A stretch of DNA of 48,303 nucleotides from NCBI GenBank assembly GCA_037443205.1, contig JBBIOU010000026.1, forward strand, positions 1 to 48,303. The letters run 5' to 3'. Below the pieces are notes generated by a model that was given only the letters and a program-made list of their open reading frames with translations, was not told the DNA's origin and did not search any database. This stretch comes from JBBIOU01 sp037443205. Lineage in GTDB: Bacteria > Bacteroidota > Bacteroidia > Flavobacteriales_D > UBA2798. Shown one piece after another: positions 1 through 7,815 of this stretch (its first letter is position 1; each line of letters begins with the position of its first letter). The position numbers and the translations under genes were made by a program.

Positions 1-15
1 CCCCCCCCCCCCCCC
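1..15. repeat. poly-C tract at window edge (at least 15 C)
   Basis: The window opens with fifteen consecutive C residues followed by G at 16; the true length is unknown because the run reaches the edge. The same tract, with seven C, lies at 7052-7058 in front of the second tail-fibre-like gene, followed by a near-identical 260-bp block. Here the downstream reading frame stays open through the tract to position 2, so the tract probably lies inside the coding sequence near its start. Contig ends often fall in such runs. Confidence 0.85.
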
Positions 16-1741
16 GCAAGCCTTATGCCAAGTAATTGCGGTAAGTAAAACAAACTACAAAAAACTTTTCCACCCGCTGCTTATGTTTCCTCTCTTATTA
101 TATAGCAGTAACTTATTCTCGCAAAGCCAAAACTGGTGGAAAATTGATGGCAACAGTAACGGCAGCAACAGCACTTTTATAGGCACAACCAATAATTTTT
201 CTTTGCGCTTTAGAGCCAATAACACCGAATGGTTTAGTATTTCCCCATCGGGGCAATATACTTTTAACGGATTAACAGGTACAAGCAATGGTTTGATGCT
301 GATAAGCAACACAGGAAATGTATATCGTTTAAATTTTAGCGGTAACGGCAATGAGGTTTTAACCGCAGCAGGAACCTGGCAAAACGTTTCTAATTTAATA
401 CCACAATATTGGCAACTAAATAATAATAGCTTAATTAGTAATTACAATGTAGGTATAGGCACAACTGCAGCTCCCGAAAAACTTACCGTAAATGGTAATA
501 TTTTAGCCAATGGCAGCATAAGCGGAACCAGTTTAAATGTGGTTGATATAACCACTACGGGTAGAGAGTTTAAAGTAAGTAATACACTTTGCATAAAAGG
601 ATATGACCCGCAAGACCCAACCAGTAAAAACCATATTTGCGGAACAAACAACGATTTATATATACAAAGTACTTCGGGAAATTACAATACTATTATAAAC
701 CATAACAATCAGGGCAAAGTAGGTATTGGTACTGATACGCCAATTACTACATTAGATGTAAATGGCAGCGCCAGGTTTAGTGATAAAATTTTTGTGAATA
801 GAATTATTGTTAATCCCGGTGATAGTTTGATAAGATTAGGTGATAGCACCATGAATTTTCATACGCTGGAAAATAGAATTAGTTGGACAAACTCATGCTC
901 TGTGCCTACTTCTGACCCTAATGTTTTTATTGGTGGTGCTTGCAGGGGGTTTGCTATTGGCAATGGCAACACCTATGCTAAAGGAGTAAATTCTATAGCT
1001 ATTGGCAATAATGTACAAACAGCCTTTATTCCTCCGTTGATAAATGGATTAAATGCTATGGTAATAGGTAGTGGAGTAGATAATAATACTTTTTTAACCA
1101 ATCCTTTTTCAAATTCTTTAATGGTGGGATACAATTCTAATATACCAACATTGTTCATTTCATCTTCTTCGGGAGTAAACACATCAGGTAAAGTTTCTAT
1201 TGGTGATATTTCACACAGTAGAATTACTAATAATATTTTGCAGGCAAAACTTAATGTAATTGGTCAGTTTAATGATGTATTATTTGAAACTAAAGCAATG
1301 TCTAATCAAACTGTAACTGCAAATTTTACGGTTTATGGCAATGGCAAGGTAGGAATTGGAATAGATAACAACAACATGCCCGGCAACTATAGTTTGTATG
1401 TAAAAAACGGAATATTAACCGAACGAGTAAGAGTTTCTTTATCAAATGATGTGCAATGGCAGGATATAGTATTTGCACCTGATTATACTTTAATGCCCCT
1501 GGATAGTGTAGAAAGCTACGTAAAGAAAAACTCTCATTTACCCGGCATACCGAGTGCAAAAGAAGTATATAAGAATGGAATAGATATAGCCCAAATGGAT
1601 GCTGCTATTTTAGGAAAAACCGAAGAATTGTTTTTATACCTGTTTGAGTTAAAAAAGCAAATGCAGGTAATGCAAAATGAAATTGAGGCGTTAAAAACCG
1701 AAAATAATAAATTAAAAACTAATTCAACAAACAATGAATAG
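2..1741 (+). CDS. tail-fibre-like surface protein, long copy (5' end outside window)
   Basis: Secreted, repetitive, tail-fibre/adhesin-like protein. The first in-frame ATG is at 83 (552 residues), but the frame is open back to position 2 and the upstream part adds a Lys-Lys pair and a hydrophobic stretch. That gives a proper signal peptide ending near NLFSQSQ, so the true start is probably left of the window. The body is rich in Asn, Gly, Ser and Thr. It contains VGIGT...L.VNG repeats and an AIGNN..NAMVIGSG stretch resembling trimeric fibre or YadA-type head repeats. The C-terminus (about residue 480 on from Met83) carries the HLPGIPSAKEV motif of Bacteroidota tail-fibre-domain proteins, followed by a coiled coil. 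Binding target unknown. The next gene starts 8 bp inside this one, which implies translational coupling. Confidence 0.75.
   Translation, partial: PPPPPQALCQVIAVSKTNYKKLFHPLLMFPLLLYSSNLFSQSQNWWKIDGNSNGSNSTFIGTTNNFSLRFRANNTEWFSISPSGQYTFNGLTGTSNGLMLISNTGNVYRLNFSGNGNEVLTAAGTWQNVSNLIPQYWQLNNNSLISNYNVGIGTTAAPEKLTVNGNILANGSISGTSLNVVDITTTGREFKVSNTLCIKGYDPQDPTSKNHICGTNNDLYIQSTSGNYNTIINHNNQGKVGIGTDTPITTLDVNGSARFSDKIFVNRIIVNPGDSLIRLGDSTMNFHTLENRISWTNSCSVPTSDPNVFIGGACRGFAIGNGNTYAKGVNSIAIGNNVQTAFIPPLINGLNAMVIGSGVDNNTFLTNPFSNSLMVGYNSNIPTLFISSSSGVNTSGKVSIGDISHSRITNNILQAKLNVIGQFNDVLFETKAMSNQTVTANFTVYGNGKVGIGIDNNNMPGNYSLYVKNGILTERVRVSLSNDVQWQDIVFAPDYTLMPLDSVESYVKKNSHLPGIPSAKEVYKNGIDIAQMDAAILGKTEELFLYLFELKKQMQVMQNEIEALKTENNKLKTNSTNNE
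16..275 (+). repeat. 260-bp repeat, copy 1 (partner 7059-7318)
   Basis: This block follows the poly-C tract and covers the signal-peptide region and first ~60 codons of the tail-fibre-like gene. It matches 7059-7318 without indels and with about a dozen substitutions. The first ~70 bp, where non-coding or leader sequence might be expected to drift, are identical. It ends in GGATTAA, which recurs at 1046-1052 and marks the deletion boundary that distinguishes the two copies. Confidence 0.9.
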
Positions 1742-2096
1742 AGCAATAGTTGTGTTTATTATAACCACCCTCACACTCTCCTGTAAAAAATTTCCGGAAG
1801 ATGAAGCTTTGTTTCATATTAATACTGTTAAGCAGAGGTTGTGTAGTAAGTGTTGGATAGTAGAAAGTAGTTACTACCCAAATATTTGTTTTTTAAAAAA
1901 CAACGAACTTTCGTGTATTTCGACATATTTTAAAAATTTTAATGTTTGGGAAGTTAAAAAAAAGGATATCTATTTTAAAAATACCGATAATGGTACTGTC
2001 AGAAAATATAAAATTCTTCGTTTAGATTTTAATGATTTTGTGATAGAAAATGACTCGGCAAAAATAAAATTTTATACTTATGAGAAATATCGTTAA
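1734..2096 (+). CDS. small lipoprotein, unknown function
   Basis: A 120-residue protein with a lipoprotein signal: a short basic start, a hydrophobic segment and the lipobox LTLSC, acylated Cys at about residue 17, then Lys-Lys. The mature part has several Cys and aromatic residues and an alternating-strand look, but I recognise no family. It overlaps the preceding tail-fibre-like gene by 8 bp and the following T9SS cargo gene by 17 bp, so it is probably translated with both. A broken paralogue lies at 4785-5151 in the second cassette and shares nearly identical 5' DNA. Likely membrane-anchored; its role beside the secreted neighbours is not known. Confidence 0.7.
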   Translation: MNRAIVVFIITTLTLSCKKFPEDEALFHINTVKQRLCSKCWIVESSYYPNICFLKNNELSCISTYFKNFNVWEVKKKDIYFKNTDNGTVRKYKILRLDFNDFVIENDSAKIKFYTYEKYR

Positions 2097-4227
2097 TAAT
2101 AAGATCTTAAAAAACAAGCTAATATTAATATGCTTCCAGTTTTTATTTATAAACTATTCATTTAGCCAAGCAGATATAAATTTAAAAAAATACTGGGTTT
2201 ATAGAGAACGCCTGAAAAACTTTATGGTAAGTGATATCGGTACCGGCACTTCTATAATTGCCCCTAAAAGAGAAATACATTTAAACGATGCCAAAGTATT
2301 GGCATGGAACGACCCTGCATGGTATATGGCTTATTGGATGGGTACACTGGCAATGGAATATGATTTGTTAAGTAGTAATGGCGAAAACACTACACAAACA
2401 CTAATTGATTTATATAATGTGATTGAAGCGATTAACCGGCTGGATAAAAAAGCTGAAATTGCATGGGGTTGTTCTACAACAGGTGTATTAAACGGCTTTA
2501 TGGTAGCAGATGATGTGCCGTCAGTATTTCCTGAATTAATAAATAATGGTGTAAAAAATGAAGACAGATTAAATGAATCTTTAGTTCCTCCACCCGATGG
2601 TTTCAGGGCTAAATGCATAGAGTCGGAAGAAACTTTGTATTTAAACGACATACCAAGAGAAATGAGTATTGATCATCTGTCCGCGTTTTATATTGGTTTT
2701 TCTTTAGTTAAAAAATATATCCCGGCAAACCTAAATGCTCACACGTCCTTTTCGGATGGAGAAACAAAATTTGTAAAAGAAATACAAAATATTTCAAATA
2801 GAATTATAGATCATTTTATAACAAACAATTGGATACTAACAAATACATGTGCCAATAGATGCGTGTATGGAGTATGCAACACCAAAAAACCACTATCTGA
2901 ACATTGTTTCTACAAAGATACTACTGATTATACTACCAGCGAATGTGGAAATGCATCTTATATATCAAAATGCGAAAAAGGGGGAGCTTTGGCGTTCCTC
3001 GTTGCCATCGGTTTTCTTAAAGCTCATGAGTACATAAACGGAGGTTTAACCTTTCAGCAGTCTACACATCTAGTGAATTTTTTAAACAGTTCAAATAGGA
3101 CTATTTGGAACGCTGCTCTTACTGTTGTTGAAAAAGATTTGCTTGTATTTAACCTGGTTACTGTTGGAAATATTGGTAAGGTAAATTTTACTAATATATT
3201 TCCTCCTTCTTTTACATTAGAAAACACCAAGTCGGTAGCGCGAAGAATAAAAAAAGTGAGTATAGATGAAGATTGGCAACATCTAATTGCGCTACACAGG
3301 CTATTGCATGGTAATCAATATGATAATAATACACTAATAGCTATTGGAAATGATTATTATGAATGTTTGTTAGATGCTGCGCCATGCAGAGGATGTGATG
3401 GAAAAAATATTATAGGACAGGTTAGCACAGAATGGGGGGCTGTGGATAGATTGAATGGTGATAAATCGGATGGGTATAATGATATGATGGCTTCGGGAGT
3501 TTCATATTTATTTTATTTTAATTTATACAATAAAATAAACTCCAATTATTTAGGCAATAATTACAAAATAATTAATATACATGAACTAGCCCTTGAAAAT
3601 ATTAATAAACAAAATTATACTGAATATGATATTAAAAATTTTGAAGCATCTAATACTATAACTGCTCAAAATAATTATCAAATAAGCATAGGAAGTATAT
3701 ACGGAGGCGATAAAGGCAGAGTAACATTTACTGCAGGAAAGAAGATAGATTTACTGCCCGGATTTTATGCTCACTACGGTACATTTTTTAATGCTTCTAT
3801 TAACCCAATGATTAAAAGTTTTAATTGCATAAGCGCAGGTGTTAATTTTGAATGTGAATATTATAATAATTTATATAGAAATGACTTAGATGATGACACT
3901 ACACTAATAGAATATGATACCTTATACGTAGATTTAGATACTAATAATAATCCTAAAACACTTTTATTTGATGAACTGATAAATGATTCTAATTCCTTTA
4001 ACTATAATGTTTATCCAAATCCTAATAATGGAGAATTTAAGCTGGTTAAAACACATCCAAATAATTGTATTATTACCATATATAATTCCATAGGGAAATT
4101 AATATACAATAACAAAGTTAGTTTAAACGAAGTAACTATTAATATAATAGGAAATCCTCCCGGAATATATTTCTTACATTTGCAAAATAATTTTGGAGCT
4201 AAAACATTTAAGATTATAATAGAGTAA
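2080..4227 (+). CDS. T9SS type A sorting domain protein, 715 aa
   Basis: Secreted protein with an N-terminal signal peptide (hydrophobic LILICFQFLFINYSF, cleavage near SFSQ). The large N-terminal region begins YWVYRERLKNF and has many helix-like stretches and Cys-rich segments around residues 250-300; I do not recognise an enzyme family. A GRVTF.AG..IDL.PGF....GT.F.A stretch at about residues 545-575 matches the short stacked-strand module common in T9SS cargo. The last ~74 residues hold YPNPNNGEF, IYNSIGKLIY and PPGIYFLHL, the classic type A sorting signal (Por secretion tail). The fate is therefore export through the outer membrane by T9SS and surface anchoring or release. It is preceded by a coupled lipoprotein gene and followed after 1 bp by a barrel-like gene; a broken paralogue is at 5163-6203. 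Confidence 0.85.
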   Translation: MRNIVNNKILKNKLILICFQFLFINYSFSQADINLKKYWVYRERLKNFMVSDIGTGTSIIAPKREIHLNDAKVLAWNDPAWYMAYWMGTLAMEYDLLSSNGENTTQTLIDLYNVIEAINRLDKKAEIAWGCSTTGVLNGFMVADDVPSVFPELINNGVKNEDRLNESLVPPPDGFRAKCIESEETLYLNDIPREMSIDHLSAFYIGFSLVKKYIPANLNAHTSFSDGETKFVKEIQNISNRIIDHFITNNWILTNTCANRCVYGVCNTKKPLSEHCFYKDTTDYTTSECGNASYISKCEKGGALAFLVAIGFLKAHEYINGGLTFQQSTHLVNFLNSSNRTIWNAALTVVEKDLLVFNLVTVGNIGKVNFTNIFPPSFTLENTKSVARRIKKVSIDEDWQHLIALHRLLHGNQYDNNTLIAIGNDYYECLLDAAPCRGCDGKNIIGQVSTEWGAVDRLNGDKSDGYNDMMASGVSYLFYFNLYNKINSNYLGNNYKIINIHELALENINKQNYTEYDIKNFEASNTITAQNNYQISIGSIYGGDKGRVTFTAGKKIDLLPGFYAHYGTFFNASINPMIKSFNCISAGVNFECEYYNNLYRNDLDDDTTLIEYDTLYVDLDTNNNPKTLLFDELINDSNSFNYNVYPNPNNGEFKLVKTHPNNCIITIYNSIGKLIYNNKVSLNEVTINIIGNPPGIYFLHLQNNFGAKTFKIIIE
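3732..3801 (+). repeat. 70-bp identical block, copy 1 (partner 5711-5780)
   Basis: This block encodes the AGKKIDLLPGFYAHYGTFFN module of the T9SS cargo gene. All 70 bases are identical to 5711-5780 in the broken paralogue, while the DNA on both sides has clearly diverged. Identity at synonymous positions over such a sharply bounded segment suggests recent recombination or gene conversion. Confidence 0.9.
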
Positions 4228-4228
4228 A

Positions 4229-4777
4229 ATGAAAAAAACACTATCTATATTAATTCTTATTTTAGCATATAATAACATATATTGCCAAAATGAAATTAAA
4301 CCCGTTGATAGCAACCAAATATTCAGAAATTTCATTAGTTTAGGTGTGCTGGATCATTCTGCAGTAAGTGTGGGCTACACCCGAAAACTTATTTCTGGTA
4401 AACGTTATTCTTTACGAACCGGAATAGGTATATCAAGTGCAATTGTAAAATTAAACGGCTATTACTTTAATATTGACTCTGAGTTTAAAACCAAGAAAAA
4501 ATATGATTTATTATTAGGATTAAAAATTTTTCCTTTTTACAGTTCAAAAAAAATTGCCAACCAAACCATCTATTTTATTAGAGATTTTATTGCCGGTTGT
4601 TATTTTGGATTTATAGGGGGAAAACCCCATTTAAAACATGAATTCAGATTTATAATAAATATATATTACGACCAAGAGCGTGGAGTTGGGGATTCAATTT
4701 ACAGAAATAAAAATCCATTAAGGTATGTTTTCCCCTTCATCAGTTATAATATAAACTTCGGTTTAGGTAAAAAATAA
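4229..4777 (+). CDS. outer-membrane-barrel-like protein, 182 aa
   Basis: Small exported protein. It has a signal peptide (MKKTLSILILILAYNNIYCQ, cleavage after the Cys-Gln region), then alternating hydrophobic/polar strands with Gly and aromatics (VSVGYTRKL, YSLRTGIGISS), typical of a small beta-barrel. It ends SYNINFGLGKK. The gene at 6200-6778 shares the same layout and ending (SYTINLGLGKK), so the two are paralogues at the end of successive cassettes. It starts one base after the T9SS cargo gene stops and seems to be its co-expressed partner. No specific function can be assigned. Confidence 0.65.
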   Translation: MKKTLSILILILAYNNIYCQNEIKPVDSNQIFRNFISLGVLDHSAVSVGYTRKLISGKRYSLRTGIGISSAIVKLNGYYFNIDSEFKTKKKYDLLLGLKIFPFYSSKKIANQTIYFIRDFIAGCYFGFIGGKPHLKHEFRFIINIYYDQERGVGDSIYRNKNPLRYVFPFISYNINFGLGKK

Positions 4778-4784
4778 TATACAA

Positions 4785-5151
4785 ATGCATAAACTTTTAG
4801 CCATACTTATTATAACCACCCTCACACTCTCCTGTAAAAATTTCCGGAAGATGAAGCTCTGTTTCATATAAACACCGTTAAGCAGAGGTTGTGTAGGAAG
4901 TGGTCGCAATTTCCAAAAGATCCTGGCAGTCCATTGTATGATAATTACTGTCCTTATGTTTTTTTTAAATCTAACGACACATTTAGTAAATGTGATATGC
5001 TAAACGAATACACAAATTGGAAATTATCAGATAATAAAAATACTATTATTATATATAATCATAATCCTTTAATGGAACTTCATTTAACTATATTGATTAT
5101 TTAGTTCTTCGAAATGATACCATGCAAATTTCTTTTAAACCCCACCCTTAA
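4785..5151 (+). pseudogene. broken paralogue of the 1734 lipoprotein
   Basis: The reading frame starts at 4785 with a lipoprotein signal like that of the 1734 gene (TTLTLSC). The A-run after the Cys codon has five A instead of the six in the intact copy, and this shifts the frame into a stop at 4869-4871. In the shifted frame homology resumes (RLCRKW..., compare RLCSKCW... in the intact copy). A second frame change near 5080-5100 is needed to reach the matching end at 5149-5151. The first ~95 bp are almost identical to the intact copy and the rest is diverged. It sits 7 bp after the barrel gene and 11 bp before the next pseudogene. Confidence 0.8.
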
Positions 5152-5162
5152 AATTATCAATT

Positions 5163-6203
5163 ATGAACAAAATACTTACTTTAATAGCTGTTTCTTTTTT
5201 AGTAATAATCGCAAATTCTCAAGCCATATTAAATCTAGAAAAATATTGGATATATAGGGAGCGCTTAAAAAACTATTATTTACAAAGAAATGCACAAGGT
5301 GGCGGAATAATTGCTACTAACAGATTTGTTAATGAAATAGAATATAACACCCTGCTTTGAACTTGAGTTGTTGCATAAGCACATAGCCATGGAACATAAA
5401 TTATTAAACGATAATCGCTATTCTACACAACAAACACTTTTAGATTTATATTACGCTATAGAATCAATTAATAGAGTTGATATAGCAGCGGAAAGTAATA
5501 TTGGAGGAGTTGTAGTTTTAATGGAAGTACACAACCCAATGGATTTTTAATCACTGATGATATTCCAGGTGATTTTTTTGATAATAATTTTAATGGGAAA
5601 TTAAATGCGGATTATTTAAATGAAAGTAAAGTTCCGCCTGTAGATGGCGACAGAATATTGTGTGTAAAATCGGCTGTAAATTACTATGAAAAACCAAGAG
5701 AATACAGCATTGCAGGAAAGAAGATAGATTTACTGCCCGGATTTTATGCTCACTACGGTACATTTTTTAATGCTTCTATTGACCCCACTATTGGTAAAAT
5801 GAATTGCAATGAACCTGCCCAAACTGACTGCTCATCTCTAAATTATAGAAATATATCAGACGATACCACTTTTAATCTTCTTGATTACGATACTGTATAT
5901 ATTGATACATCTGAAATAAATAATCCTAAAATTAGCTTAATTTATAATAATCAAGAACCTACCACAGAGCTTGACTATAAAGTTTTTCCAAATCCAAATG
6001 ACGGTAGTTTTACCTTTTATTTAAATAAGCGTGAAGATATAAAATACATAACTTTATCTGACTTATTAGGTCAATCAATTGCCACATTCACCGTTCAAGA
6101 TAATAGTACTAATATCAATTTAAAATATTTATCTCCGGGCATATACATTTTGTCATTTACCATATACGATAAATTATGCTACATAAAAATAGTTATACAA
6201 TGA
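5163..6203 (+). pseudogene. broken, shortened paralogue of the T9SS type A cargo gene
   Basis: It starts with a good signal peptide (MNKILTLIAVSFLVIIANSQ) and YWIYRERLKNY, matching the 2080 gene. The frame shifts near 5355 (stop 5358-5360), homology continues in the next frame (QQTLLDLYYAIESINRVD), and it shifts back before about 5538. The C-terminal part then reads through the 70-bp identical module to an intact type A sorting domain (FPNPNDGSF, LSPGIYILSF) ending at 6203. About 350 codons of the intact paralogue are missing, with the join between PREYSI and AGKKID. The stop overlaps the ATG of the following barrel gene (ATGA). Confidence 0.85.
5711..5780 (+). repeat. 70-bp identical block, copy 2 (partner 3732-3801)
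   Basis: Perfect match to 3732-3801. Its left edge coincides with the internal deletion point of this broken cargo gene, which suggests that the deletion and the sequence exchange arose in the same event. Confidence 0.9.
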
Positions 6204-6778
6204 AATTGAAAAATTTATTTACATTTACATTATTGATTTTTTGTCTGGTAAGCAAATCGCAAGAAGATAGCTTAAACAAAATGATTTTTCTTAAAAAAAA
6301 CAGTGTTTTCTTGCAAATCGGAGGCATATCATTTGTTTCGGCAGGGTATGCAAGAAATTTTAAAACTTTAGACTATGATATTTTTCAATTAAAATATGGA
6401 GTATCATACGGACACAAGTGGCTAACGGGATATTTTTCTGAATTTAATATCATTAAACTCAAAAAAAGAAAAAAAGATAATGAATATAAGCTAAGAGCTT
6501 TTGGCGCGGGTATATCCTTATTGTATGAATTTCATAACTACAGTGAAAATGTAAATATGTTGCTCAAAAACTATATGTTTACGCTAAACTTTTCTAATAT
6601 TTTTAAACTTAATAATGCTTGTAGCCAAGAAATCAAACTATCACTAAATTTATTCATTATCCCCGATATATACGCGCCTAAACCATATCCCAGCCATAGC
6701 TACCCAAGAAAATTTTCAGGAATCGTCCCCTTCCCCATGATTAGCTATACAATAAACCTGGGATTGGGTAAAAAATAA
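6200..6778 (+). CDS. outer-membrane-barrel-like protein, second paralogue
   Basis: A 192-residue exported protein when started at the ATG at 6200, which overlaps the stop of the preceding gene as ATGA. An upstream alternative start would lack a clean signal peptide. The signal peptide is MKLKNLFTFTLLIFCLVSKSQ; the rest alternates like a small beta-barrel (FVSAGYARNF, LKYGVSYGHKW) and ends SYTINLGLGKK, as in the 4229 gene. Length and ending agree with that paralogue, and the two flank the broken cassette. The frame is intact although both genes upstream of it are broken, which hints that the barrel protein has value on its own. Confidence 0.65.
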   Translation: MKLKNLFTFTLLIFCLVSKSQEDSLNKMIFLKKNSVFLQIGGISFVSAGYARNFKTLDYDIFQLKYGVSYGHKWLTGYFSEFNIIKLKKRKKDNEYKLRAFGAGISLLYEFHNYSENVNMLLKNYMFTLNFSNIFKLNNACSQEIKLSLNLFIIPDIYAPKPYPSHSYPRKFSGIVPFPMISYTINLGLGKK

Positions 6779-6828
6779 AACATCAAAATTGTTCATTTTC
6801 TTACCTTAATCTAAGCCCAAAAATGTCA

Positions 6829-6884
6829 TTAACCTAAACTTATCATCAGCCACGCTATGCCTGGATAATACAAGTTTAGGTTAA
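6829..6884. repeat. 13-bp perfect inverted repeat between cassettes
   Basis: TTAACCTAAACTT (6829-6841) and AAGTTTAGGTTAA (6872-6884) form perfect 13-bp arms around a 30-nt loop. It lies after the barrel gene and ~150 bp before the promoter of the next tail-fibre gene. No T-run follows, so a simple terminator is less likely; an operator or an RNA hairpin is possible. Confidence 0.7.
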
Positions 6885-6980
6885 TCTATCATAGCACACA
6901 AATAGCACAAAATCAAACATACCTATTTAAACCCTTTAGTTTGGATATGTATAATATTGAGAAATTTTGTTTTGATTTAT

Positions 6981-7012
6981 TTTGCACATATCAAAAAAAT
7001 GTTATATACTTG
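6981..7012 (+). promoter_or_regulatory. Bacteroidota-type promoter for the third cassette
   Basis: TTTG at 6981-6984, a 20-bp spacer, then TATACTTG at 7005-7012 (TAnnTTTG with one mismatch). The ATG at 7034 follows about 21 bp downstream, just before the poly-C tract. Spacing and sequence fit the primary sigma factor consensus of this phylum. Confidence 0.6.
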
Positions 7013-7033
7013 CTGTTACTAATCTTTATAAGT

Positions 7034-7128
7034 ATGAAAAGTAACTCTACGCCCCCCCGCAAGCCTTATGCCAAGTAATTGCGGTAAGTAAAACAAACTA
7101 CAAAAAACTTTTCCACCCGCTGCTTATG
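7034..7128 (+). promoter_or_regulatory. poly-C frame switch and out-of-frame leader
   Basis: An ATG at 7034 opens a frame that runs through seven C (7052-7058) and stops at 7076-7078 after 14 codons. With eight C (or five) the same ATG would read on without a stop into the tail-fibre-like gene. It would then add an N-terminus with Lys-Lys followed by LFHPLLMFSLFLYSS, a complete signal peptide. With seven C, only the internal ATG at 7126 is in frame, and it gives a short leader with no basic residues. This is the layout of a slipped-strand ON/OFF switch, with the present sequence in the OFF phase. Confidence 0.65.
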
Positions 7129-7318
7129 TTTTCTCTCTTCTTATATAGCAGTAACTTATTCTCGCAAAGCCAAAACTGGTGGAAAATTGATGGCAACAGC
7201 AATGGAAGCAGCACAAGTTTTATAGGAACAACCAATAATTTTTCTTTACGCTTTAGAGCCAATAACACCGAATGGTTTAGTATTTCCCCATCGGGGCAAT
7301 ATACTTTTAACGGATTAA
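7059..7318 (+). repeat. 260-bp repeat, copy 2 (partner 16-275)
   Basis: Same length as 16-275, with about a dozen substitutions and no indels. It includes the region just after the poly-C tract, the signal-peptide coding region and the first part of the mature protein. It ends at GGATTAA (7312-7318), where this gene jumps to sequence matching 1046 onward of the long copy. Confidence 0.9.
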
Positions 7319-7815
7319 ACGCCATAGTATTAGGTAGCGGAGTTGATAATAGTACCTTTTTAACCAATCCTTTTTCAAATTCTTTAATGGTTGGTTTTAA
7401 CAGTAATATCCCCACGTTATTTGTAGGTAGGTCTAATGGAGCTAATACAACGGGTAAGGTGGGTATTGGAACTACCTATATATCGAATGGATATAAACTG
7501 GCAGTTGAGGGTTACATTATTTGCGAAGAATTGGTTGTGCGCCTAAGAAATGACTGGCCCGATTATGTTTTTGCCAACAACTATGATTTATTGCCACTTG
7601 AAGAAAGAAAAGCAATAGTAAATAAAAACAAGCACCTGCCCGGAATAAAACCTGCCGATGAAATATGCAAAGAAGGAATGCCTGTATCCGAAACCGTTAA
7701 AGCCATTACACAAAATCTAGAAGAACACGAACTATATTTATATCAGTTAATAGATGAAATAAAACAACTGAAAAACGAAACTGAAAGATTGAAGATGGAG
7801 ATAAATAATAAATGA
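7126..7815 (+). CDS. tail-fibre-like surface protein, short copy
   Basis: 229 residues from the internal ATG; the likely full start is the ATG at 7034, now out of frame by one base at the poly-C tract. The N-terminal ~65 residues match the long copy closely. A 777-bp segment of the long copy is then absent, and the sequence continues with GLNAIVLGSGVDNSTF, matching GLNAMVIGSGVDNNTF there. The C-terminal part has the HLPGIKPADEI tail-fibre motif and a terminal coiled coil but is much more diverged from the long copy than the front. The stop overlaps the next ATG (ATGA), so a barrel-like gene is coupled to it. Likely a surface-exposed fibre; ligand unknown. Confidence 0.7.
   Translation: MFSLFLYSSNLFSQSQNWWKIDGNSNGSSTSFIGTTNNFSLRFRANNTEWFSISPSGQYTFNGLNAIVLGSGVDNSTFLTNPFSNSLMVGFNSNIPTLFVGRSNGANTTGKVGIGTTYISNGYKLAVEGYIICEELVVRLRNDWPDYVFANNYDLLPLEERKAIVNKNKHLPGIKPADEICKEGMPVSETVKAITQNLEEHELYLYQLIDEIKQLKNETERLKMEINNK

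Noticed and set aside
1..15. Poly-C as a pure sequencing or adapter artefact
   Set aside because: The same context with a C-run occurs internally at 7052-7058 in front of the same leader, so a C-run there is genuine, although the length at the edge cannot be trusted.
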